Source: Bifidobacteriaceae bacterium
Lineage (GTDB): Bacteria; Actinomycetota; Actinomycetes; Actinomycetales; WQXJ01
DNA: 12,473 nucleotides
Direction of reading: 5' to 3'
Assembly (NCBI GenBank): GCA_031261885.1
Contig: JAISIU010000210.1
Coordinates: forward strand, 1 to 12,473
Under the pieces are notes generated by a model. The model was not told where the DNA came from. It did not search any database and saw nothing but the letters and a program-made list of their open reading frames with translations. This document shows, piece after piece, positions 7,175-12,473 of the stretch (positions are counted from its first letter, which is position 1; each line of letters begins with the position of its first letter). A program made the translations under genes and the position numbers.

Positions 7175-8014
7175 GTGTCAGCTCTCTCCCCCGCCGCCCG
7201 GCCCAGCCGCGACGAGGTCGTGACCGCCGAGGCCGTGGTCCTCGACGTCACGTCCGCCTCGGTCATGACGCGCGCCGTCGGGGCGCTGATCGACATCGTG
7301 GTCTACACCATCGTGCTGTTCGCGGCCGCCGACGTCGTGGCCCATGTCGCGCCCGCCGGGGCGTCGGGGGATGTCGCGATCATCGTCACGACCGCCCTCT
7401 GCTTGCTGGGCATCCCCGTGGCCGTCGAGACGTTCACCCACGGCCGGTCCGTCGGCAAAGCCGTCATGGGGTTGCGCGTGGTGCGCGACGACGGCGGGCC
7501 GATCCAGCCGCGCCACGCGCTCGTGCGCGGCCTCCTCGCGATCCTCGAACTGTGGGGCCTGCCGTTCATCGCGCTGATCACGGGTTTTTGCTCGAAACGG
7601 TCCAAGCGGCTCGGCGACATGCTGGCCGGGACGTATTCGGCGCGCGTGCGCGGCGTCAAGAGCCAGTTCGCGCCGCTGTGGATGCCGCCCCAGCTGGCCG
7701 GCTGGGGCATGGGCGCGGACGTGGGCCGCATCCCGGACCCGTTGGCGCTCCGGGCGCGCCTGTTCCTGGCGCGGGCCGGGTCGATGACGCCGCCGCTCCG
7801 GGCCAGGCTCGGCTACGGCCTGGCCGCCGCCGTCGAGCCGTACGTTCAGCCCGCCCCGCCGCTCGGCACGCCGGCCGAACTCTACCTGGCGGCCGTGCTG
7901 GCCCGCCGCCGCGACCAGGAGGCGAGGGCCGACGCCGAGCACATCCGGGCCGCCGGACAGCTGCTCGCGCCCGTGGGCCGGCTCGGGTTCGGCCTTCAGG
8001 ACCCGGCCCAGTAG
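7175..8014 (+). CDS. RDD family membrane protein
   Basis: Protein of 279 residues. The RDD domain covers about 24-156: the first membrane segment carries the Arg33 and Asp39 pattern (MTRAVGALIDIVVYTIVL), a second hydrophobic segment lies near 67-86, and then comes the family motif FTHGRSVGKAVMGLRVV (87-103). A third membrane segment (about 119-138) precedes KRSKRLGDMLAGT (141-153), the conserved end of the domain. The C-terminal 120 residues are soluble, Ala/Arg-rich and helical, with no recognised domain. RDD proteins are poorly understood; some are linked to ion transport. An in-frame ATG at 7166 overlaps the -10 box, so GTG 7175 is preferred. Equivalent to Rv3695 by order. It ends 9 bases from the convergent ahcY stop. 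Confidence 0.9.
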   Translation: MSALSPAARPSRDEVVTAEAVVLDVTSASVMTRAVGALIDIVVYTIVLFAAADVVAHVAPAGASGDVAIIVTTALCLLGIPVAVETFTHGRSVGKAVMGLRVVRDDGGPIQPRHALVRGLLAILELWGLPFIALITGFCSKRSKRLGDMLAGTYSARVRGVKSQFAPLWMPPQLAGWGMGADVGRIPDPLALRARLFLARAGSMTPPLRARLGYGLAAAVEPYVQPAPPLGTPAELYLAAVLARRRDQEARADAEHIRAAGQLLAPVGRLGFGLQDPAQ

Positions 8015-8023
8015 GCAGGGGTC

Positions 8024-9487
8024 TCAGTACCGGTAGTGGTCCGGTTTGTACGGCCCGGCCACCGGGATGCCGAGGTAGTCGGCCTGCCGCTCGGTCAGCG
8101 TCGTCAGGTGGACGCCGAGGGCGTCGAGGTGCAGCCGCGCGACCTTCTCGTCGAGGGCCTTCGGCAGCCGGTAGACCCGGCGGGCGTACCGGCCGGCCGG
8201 CGCCGTGAACAGTTCGATCTGCGCGAGGGTCTGATTGGCGAACGAGTTCGACATGACGAAGCTCGGGTGCCCGGTGGCGTTGCCGAGGTTCAGCAGCCGC
8301 CCGGCGGAGAGCACGATGACGGAATGGCCGTCCGCGAACCGCCACTCGTCGACCTGCGGCTTGATCGGGTGGCAGCTGACGCCCGGCCACGCGGCCAGGC
8401 CGGCCATGTCGATCTCGTCGTCGAAGTGGCCGATGTTGCCGACGATCGCCTTGTCCTTCATGAGGCTCATGGCCTGGGCCGTGATGATGTCGCGGTCGCC
8501 GGTGCACGTGATGAAGAAGTCGGCCTCCCCGACCACGTCCTCGAGGCGCACCACCTGGTAGCCGTCCATCGCGGCCTGCAGCGCGCAGATCGGGTCGATC
8601 TCGGAGACGACGACGCGGGCGCCCTGGCCGCGCAGCGCCTCGGCCGCGCCCTTGCCGACGTCGCCGTAGCCGGCCACGAAGCAGACCTTGCCGCCGATCA
8701 GCGTGTCGGTGCCGCGGTTGAGGCCGTCCGGCAGTGAGTGGCGGATGCCGTAGCGGTTGTCGAACTTCGACTTCGTGACCGCGTCGTTGACGTCGATCGC
8801 CGGGTAGCGCAGCGTGCCGGCCTTCTCCATCTGCTCCAGGCGGTGGACGCCCGTGGTGGTCTCCTCGCTGATTCCCTTGAGATCGCGCCCGATGGCGTCC
8901 CACCGGTCCAGCGTCCTAGTCACGAGCGCGGCCAGCGCCTTCTCGTCGGGGCTGGCCGGGTCGGGCGTGCCGGCGGGCCGGCCGCCCACGGCGGCCCAGG
9001 CCAGGCCCTGGTGGACGGCGAGCGTGGCGTCGCCGCCGTCGTCGAGGATCATCGTGGGGCCGCCCTCGGGCCAGTCGAGCGCGCGGAAGGTGCAGTCCCA
9101 GTACTCCTCGACGGTCTCGCCCTTCCAGGCGAACACCGGGGGACCCTGCGGGTCCTCTGGGCTGCCGTTCGGGCCGACCACGATGGCGGCCGCGGCCTCG
9201 TCCTGCGTGGAGAAGATGTTGCAGCTGGCCCACCTAACGCGCGCGCCGAGCGCGAGCAGCGTCTCGATCAGCACGGCGGTCTGCACGGTCATGTGGAGGG
9301 AGCCCGTGATGCGCGCGCCGGCCAGCGGCTGGGCGGCCCGGTACTCCTCGCGCAGGGCCATGAGGCCGGGCATCTCGTGTTCGGCCAGCCGGATCTGGTC
9401 GCGGCCGGCGGCGGCCAGGGCCAGGCTCCTGACCTCGTAGCGGCCCGGGGCGGCGTCGCGCGCGGGCGCGGATTGTGATGCGTTCAT
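8024..9487 (-). CDS. ahcY: S-adenosylhomocysteine hydrolase (adenosylhomocysteinase)
   Basis: Cytosolic NAD-dependent enzyme that reversibly splits S-adenosylhomocysteine to adenosine and homocysteine, relieving inhibition of methyltransferases. It has 487 residues. The substrate-site segment HMTVQTAVLIETL (65-77) is followed by NIFSTQDEAAAAI (90-102), MILDDGGDATL (146-156) and ISEETTTGV (206-214). Catalytic Lys239, Asp243 and Asn244 lie in TKSKFDN. The NAD-binding glycine loop is GYGDVGKG (273-280), NIGHFD is at 351-356, and the C-terminus KPDHYRY is intact. Compared with the human enzyme there is an insertion of roughly 35 residues around 160-200, as is usual for the longer bacterial and mycobacterial form. 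The ATG overlaps the stop of the Trm112-like gene (ATGA) and has no clear ribosome site, so it probably depends on translational coupling. Confidence 0.98.
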   Translation of the reverse strand: MNASQSAPARDAAPGRYEVRSLALAAAGRDQIRLAEHEMPGLMALREEYRAAQPLAGARITGSLHMTVQTAVLIETLLALGARVRWASCNIFSTQDEAAAAIVVGPNGSPEDPQGPPVFAWKGETVEEYWDCTFRALDWPEGGPTMILDDGGDATLAVHQGLAWAAVGGRPAGTPDPASPDEKALAALVTRTLDRWDAIGRDLKGISEETTTGVHRLEQMEKAGTLRYPAIDVNDAVTKSKFDNRYGIRHSLPDGLNRGTDTLIGGKVCFVAGYGDVGKGAAEALRGQGARVVVSEIDPICALQAAMDGYQVVRLEDVVGEADFFITCTGDRDIITAQAMSLMKDKAIVGNIGHFDDEIDMAGLAAWPGVSCHPIKPQVDEWRFADGHSVIVLSAGRLLNLGNATGHPSFVMSNSFANQTLAQIELFTAPAGRYARRVYRLPKALDEKVARLHLDALGVHLTTLTERQADYLGIPVAGPYKPDHYRY

Positions 9488-9735
9488 GGGAGCTGGATCG
9501 CCTCTTGTGAGAGTAGGACGGGGATCGGGACGCCGCCGGCCTCGGCGGCCGGCAGCACGGGATAGGCCAGGCGGCAGGCCGGGCAGATGAGCGCCCGGTC
9601 CGTCTCCTCGCTCACTGTAGGGACGGTATCGGACGCTTCCCCTCCCGCAGAAGGTGCGGCATCGGGCACGTTCCCCTCACGCAGCTCCCCCTTACAGGCC
9701 GGGCAGCGCAGGGCGGCGCGCAACCAACCGGTCAC
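9484..9735 (-). CDS. Trm112-like zinc-knuckle protein
   Basis: Small protein of 83 residues. Two zinc knuckles, CPAC (11-14) and CPAC (51-54), are followed by LAYPVL (56-61) and GVPIPVLL (68-75), the hallmark of bacterial Trm112/UPF0434 proteins. In archaea and eukaryotes Trm112 stabilises and activates methyltransferases; the bacterial role is largely unknown. The linker between the knuckles (15-50) is longer than the short spacer I expect for bacterial homologues of about 60 residues, and it contains a tandem duplication. An open frame runs upstream to 9864, but GTG at 9735 is preferred: it overlaps the manB stop (GTGA) and has a very strong ribosome site. It overlaps ahcY by 4 bases. Confidence 0.88.
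   Translation of the reverse strand: MTGWLRAALRCPACKGELREGNVPDAAPSAGGEASDTVPTVSEETDRALICPACRLAYPVLPAAEAGGVPIPVLLSQEAIQLP
9625..9684. repeat. Imperfect 33/34-bp tandem duplication in the Trm112-like linker
   Basis: Copy one (9625-9650) and copy two (9658-9684) share ATCGG (9628, 9661), TTCCCCTC (9637, 9671) and CGCAG (9646, 9680) in the same order. A one-base length difference between ATCGG and TTCCCCTC shifts the frame in half of the repeat. The encoded linker is residues 19-29 and 30-40. Confidence 0.55.
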
Positions 9736-11162
9736 TGCGGCTCCCCCTCCCGGACGAGCGCCAGCACGCGGTCGCGGACCCGCGCCATGACGGCCTGGTC
9801 GTCCGCCTCGACGTTCAGGCGCAGCAGCGGCTCGGTGTTGGACGGGCGGACGTTGGCCCACCACTTCGGCTCCGCGGCCCAGTGGTCGACGGTGAGGCCG
9901 TCCAGCTCGTCGAGCGCGACCTCGCCCCGGGCGGCGTCGGCGGCGTAGGCGTCGCGGACGCGGGCCGTGGCGACGGCGATGTCCCGGACGCGGGAGTTGA
10001 TCTCGCCGGAGCGGACGTACGGCGTGTGGGCGCGAGCCAGGTCCGCCATCGTGCCGCCGGTCTGGTCGAGCGCGCGGATGACGTGCATCGCGGCGAGCAG
10101 GCCCGTGTCCGCGTAGAAGAAGTCGCGGAAGTAGAAGTGGGCGGAGTGCTCGCCGCCGAAGCAGGCGTTGCGCTGGGCCATGATCTCCTTGATGAAGGCG
10201 TGGCCCACCTTGGTGCGGACCGGTTCGCCGCCGTGGGCGCGGATGAACTCGGGGACGGCGCGGGATGTGATGACGTTGTGGATCACGACGGGCTGGCGGC
10301 CGGCCGCCCGGTCACGCTCCATCTCGCCCAAGCCGACGATGGCGCAGATCGCGCCCGGGTCCACAACGTTGCCCTCGTTGTCGATGACGAAGCAACGGTC
10401 CGCGTCGCCGTCGAAGGCGAGGCCGAGGTCCGCATGGTTGGCGACGACGGCTTTCTGCAGGTCCACGGTGTTGGCCGGGTCGAGCGGGTTGGCCGGGTGG
10501 TTCGGGAACGTGCCGTCCGTCTCGAAGTAGAGGGGCACGAGGTCGATGGGCAGAGCGGGCAGGCCGCCGGCCGTGCCGAGCGTGGCGGGGACCGTGAGCC
10601 CGGCCATGCCGTTGCCGGCGTCCGCCACGACCTTGATCGGCTTGATGCCGGTCAGGTCCACAAGAGAGCGCAGGTAGGCGGCGTATTCGGGGATGATCGC
10701 GCGGGCTGTGGCCGTGCCCGGCGCCGGCGGGTTCGCCGGGTCCGGGCAGGCGGGCGCGCCGTCGAGGATGGCTTGGGCCCGTTCGACGATCGCGCCGAGC
10801 CCCTGGTCGCGGCCCAGCGGCCGGGCGCCGGGGCGCATGAGCTTCATGCCGTTGTATTCGGCCGGGTTGTGGGAGGCGGTCAGCATGACGCCGGGGAGGT
10901 TCAGGTGGCCGGAGGCGAAGTAGGTGGCGTCCGTGGAGCACATGCCGAGGTCGATGGCGTCCCGGCCGGCCTCGGTGATGCCGCCGATCATGGCCTGGGC
11001 CAGTTCCGGTCCGGAGACGCGGCCGTCGCGTCCCACGAGCACGGGCCCGCCGAGGTGTTCGGCGATCGCGATGCCGAGGGCGCGGGCGCCGCGGGCGTCC
11101 CATTGGTCCGGGACCACGCCGCGGAGGTCGTTGGCTTTCAAGATGTCGAGCAAAGAAGGCAC
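9732..11162 (-). CDS. manB: Phosphomannomutase / phosphoglucomutase (alpha-D-phosphohexomutase)
   Basis: Cytosolic enzyme of 476 residues that interconverts mannose-6-phosphate and mannose-1-phosphate, the step before GDP-mannose for mannosylated lipids, glycoproteins and polysaccharides. The four-domain order is visible: substrate entry DLRGVVPDQW (12-21), catalytic phosphoserine loop TASHNP (95-100, Ser97), magnesium loop DGDADR (251-256), sugar-specificity loop GGEHSAH (336-342) and phosphate-binding RPSNTEPLLRL (439-449). The length is normal and all motifs are complete. The GTG start at 11162 sits 6 bases after a -10-like box with no ribosome site, so the message is probably leaderless. 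It is the first gene of the manB-Trm112-ahcY operon. PMM rather than PGM specificity is inferred from the family and from the Trm112 neighbour seen in other actinobacteria. Confidence 0.96.
   Translation of the reverse strand: MPSLLDILKANDLRGVVPDQWDARGARALGIAIAEHLGGPVLVGRDGRVSGPELAQAMIGGITEAGRDAIDLGMCSTDATYFASGHLNLPGVMLTASHNPAEYNGMKLMRPGARPLGRDQGLGAIVERAQAILDGAPACPDPANPPAPGTATARAIIPEYAAYLRSLVDLTGIKPIKVVADAGNGMAGLTVPATLGTAGGLPALPIDLVPLYFETDGTFPNHPANPLDPANTVDLQKAVVANHADLGLAFDGDADRCFVIDNEGNVVDPGAICAIVGLGEMERDRAAGRQPVVIHNVITSRAVPEFIRAHGGEPVRTKVGHAFIKEIMAQRNACFGGEHSAHFYFRDFFYADTGLLAAMHVIRALDQTGGTMADLARAHTPYVRSGEINSRVRDIAVATARVRDAYAADAARGEVALDELDGLTVDHWAAEPKWWANVRPSNTEPLLRLNVEADDQAVMARVRDRVLALVREGEPQ
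9741..9750 (-). promoter_or_regulatory. Ribosome binding site of the Trm112-like gene
   Basis: On the minus strand GGAGGGGGAG lies 5 bases before the GTG at 9735, inside the last codons of manB. It decides the start of the Trm112-like gene against the longer upstream open frame. Confidence 0.75.
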
Positions 11163-11168
11163 CGGACA

Positions 11169-11174
11169 AGCCTA
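11169..11174 (-). promoter_or_regulatory. manB: -10 element of leaderless promoter for the manB operon
   Basis: TAGGCT on the minus strand is followed by TGTCCG (6 bases) and the GTG start. The layout matches the two promoters near 7057 and 7162. No -35 consensus can be seen in the GC-rich DNA upstream, which separates manB from the SHOCT gene by only 47 bases. Confidence 0.55.
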
Positions 11175-11209
11175 GTTGTTCCGCCCGGGTGCTCCGCGCT
11201 CCGAGGCGC

Positions 11210-12061
11210 TCAGGCGGCCAACAGCTTGGCCTTGGCTTTCGTGAACTCGTCCTCGGTGAGCGTGCCTTCCTGGAACAGCGCCCCGAGGCGCGCCAGCTGG
11301 TCCGGCAGGCTCGCGGCCGCGTCCCCGTGGCCGCCGGGCGCGACCGCGCCGGGCGTGGCGGCCGGCGCGCTGGGCGCGATGGCACGCAGCGCGTCGAGAC
11401 AGTCCTCGGCCGCGCGGTGGCGCGCGGCGTAGCCGTCCGAGGCCGTGTCGAACGATTCCGGCGGCATGATGAAGTCCAGCCACGCGACCTGGGGCGCGCG
11501 GCCCTCGGAGTGGCGCAGGTCGATACGGATGCGCAGCAGCGTGCAGTTGCGCAGCCGGGTCTTCTCGTCCATCTGCCCGCCGATCAACGCACCGGCCACA
11601 CCGAAGATGAGGCCGCCGACCACGGCGTTGCCAATGCCCTTCTCGTCGGTTTGGCGCTCGACGATGTCGGCCCTCAGCACGTCGTCGAAACCGACGATGT
11701 GGAAGTCGAGGCGGTCGCCGGAGACGGTCTGGTGGATCATGATCTGGCGCTTGGCGTCGTCGATCGCCAGCCACGGTCCGAGGTCGCGGGCGTCGCGGCG
11801 CCACGCCGTCAACGTGTCGAGCCGGGCGTCCCGGGCCGCGTCGTTGGCCCGCGCCACCTCATCGTGGCGGGCGATCCTCGTCCTCACGTCGCTGAGGCCG
11901 AGGACCTTGAGCTTGGCGTGGCTCATCCCGAAGCTCAGGTTCATGTCGGTGAGCCCGGCCAGGCGCCCGCACCGGCTGCACAGCCAGGCGTCATCGGCCT
12001 CCACGAGAATGCCATCCGGATCGATTTCCTCACCGCAGATCGCGCATCGTTTCGTGGCCAT
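11210..12061 (-). CDS. Zinc-ribbon, glycine-zipper and SHOCT domain protein
   Basis: Protein of 283 residues with three parts. The N-terminus is a small zinc ribbon, CAIC (6-9) and CSRC (28-31), resembling DUF4428. The middle (about 95-225) is beta-rich with strands such as WLAIDDAKRQIMIHQ and a Gly-zipper hairpin IGNAVVGGLIFGVAGALIGG (143-162); this layout resembles PH-like domains interrupted by a membrane-active glycine hairpin. After a Pro/Ala/Gly linker (229-250) a C-terminal SHOCT helix pair runs from 251 to 283 (LPDQLARLGALFQEG, LTEDEFTKAKAKLL). SHOCT is thought to mediate oligomerisation or membrane-linked assembly; no enzyme motif is seen. The start is ATG, with AAGGAG 11 bases upstream. 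Function unknown; it could be an independent unit rather than part of the manB operon. Confidence 0.85.
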   Translation of the reverse strand: MATKRCAICGEEIDPDGILVEADDAWLCSRCGRLAGLTDMNLSFGMSHAKLKVLGLSDVRTRIARHDEVARANDAARDARLDTLTAWRRDARDLGPWLAIDDAKRQIMIHQTVSGDRLDFHIVGFDDVLRADIVERQTDEKGIGNAVVGGLIFGVAGALIGGQMDEKTRLRNCTLLRIRIDLRHSEGRAPQVAWLDFIMPPESFDTASDGYAARHRAAEDCLDALRAIAPSAPAATPGAVAPGGHGDAAASLPDQLARLGALFQEGTLTEDEFTKAKAKLLAA

Positions 12062-12072
12062 GACGTGGGGCG

Positions 12073-12122
12073 CTCCTTCACCATCGCTGAGTGTTCACTG
12101 CCCTAGGGGGCCTTCCAGTGTA
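12073..12122 (-). promoter_or_regulatory. Candidate promoter/operator and ribosome site of the SHOCT gene
   Basis: On the minus strand a -10-like TACACT occupies 12122-12117 and the ribosome site AAGGAG 12078-12073. An inverted repeat CACTG (12096-12100) / CAGTG (12116-12120) encloses the palindrome CCCTAGGG (12101-12108), overlapping the -10 box and the expected transcription start. It could be an operator. No good -35 hexamer is found at 16-18 bases. Confidence 0.35.
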
Positions 12123-12137
12123 CGTCGCGGTCCCCGG

Positions 12138-12473
12138 TCACAGCGGCGGCAGGTCCTGGACCAGGCGCATCACGAGGGCGTCGACGCCGTCGGGCTGGTA
12201 GTAGTGGCGGCGGCGGCGCACCGGTTCGAAGCCATACCCGCGGTAGAGCGCGAGCGCCGGCTCGTTGTCGATTCGGACCTCGAGCCAGATCTGGCGGCGG
12301 CGCGCGGCCCGGGCCGCGGCCCCCAGGTCTTAGAGCAGCGCCCGCCCGATGCCGCGGCGCTGGAAGATCGGGTCGACGCCGATCGTCATGATCTCCGCGA
12401 CGTCGCCGAGGAACACGCCCGCGTACCCGGCGATCCGCCCGTCCAGTTCCGCGACCGTGTAGTGGCGGTCGGG
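12138..12473 (-). pseudogene. rimI: RimI-like GNAT acetyltransferase, interrupted by an in-frame TAA; 5' end outside the window
   Basis: Minus-strand frame of 112 codons from the window edge to TGA at 12140-12138. The first 47 codons give the acetyl-CoA-binding core: EIMTIGVDP (27-35) and the pyrophosphate loop QRRGIGRALL (38-47). Codon 48 (12332-12330) is TAA. The same frame then continues with clear RimI features: IWLEVRIDNEPALALYRGYGF, the YYQPDG motif and DALVMRL. RimI acetylates the N-terminus of ribosomal protein S18 and related targets. A product ending at the TAA would lose the C-terminal strands that complete the acetyltransferase fold and should be inactive. One base change (for example from GAA or TAC) explains the stop. 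It may be a recent mutation or a sequence error; no in-frame start that could rescue the rest follows closely. Confidence 0.8.

Noticed and set aside
8029..8045. Stem-loop ACCGG / CCGGT with TTTG after it, just past the RDD stop
   Set aside because: Only five pairs, no real T-run, and it overlaps the last codons of ahcY, whose sequence is fixed by the conserved C-terminus.
11991..12005. GGCCTCCACG resembling the right arm of the moxR palindrome
   Set aside because: The similarity stops after about 13 bases, there is no partner arm nearby, and it encodes conserved zinc-ribbon residues.
12330..12332. Programmed recoding of the rimI TAA
   Set aside because: UAA is not a known selenocysteine or pyrrolysine codon, and no stimulatory structure is evident after it.

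Overview
The window is very GC-rich, with almost every third codon position G or C, frequent GTG starts and several leaderless-type starts. Gene content is typical of a high-GC Actinomycetota. Nothing in it fixes the genus. It is densely coded chromosomal core DNA with no gap over 300 bases, no RNA genes, no CRISPR array and no recognisable insertion sequence.

Left part (20-8014): an envelope-associated MoxR AAA+ cluster. Five genes on the plus strand run as one operon: a six-TM protein with a long Pro-rich N-terminus, a DUF4129 protein, a DUF4350 protein, a MoxR ATPase and a DUF58 (vWA-like) protein. The first four are joined by 4-base stop/start overlaps. A SpoIIM-family membrane protein follows on the minus strand, convergent with the DUF58 gene. 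It is divergent from an RDD-family membrane protein, and both of these genes have leaderless-type promoters. From memory, this is the same order as M. tuberculosis Rv3689-Rv3695 (moxR2 region). The likely theme is a MoxR/vWA-like chaperone pair acting on membrane partners; the substrate is unknown.

Right part (8024-11162), minus strand: manB (phosphomannomutase), a Trm112-like zinc protein and ahcY (S-adenosylhomocysteine hydrolase), again joined by 4-base overlaps and driven from a leaderless-type promoter before manB. It links mannose-phosphate supply for glycans with methyl-cycle recycling. Further right on the same strand lie a zinc-ribbon/Gly-zipper/SHOCT protein and, at the window edge, a RimI-like acetyltransferase reading frame broken by an in-frame TAA.

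The most unexplained structures are: (i) a 62-bp near-perfect inverted repeat inside the moxR reading frame, with codon usage unlike its surroundings; (ii) a 12-residue Pro-rich repeat in the first gene that is echoed in the MoxR N-terminal extension; (iii) a DNA-level tandem duplication between the two zinc knuckles of the Trm112-like protein; (iv) the nonsense codon in rimI. I found no convincing new defence or mobile system. The MoxR cluster is a conserved but functionally undefined system.
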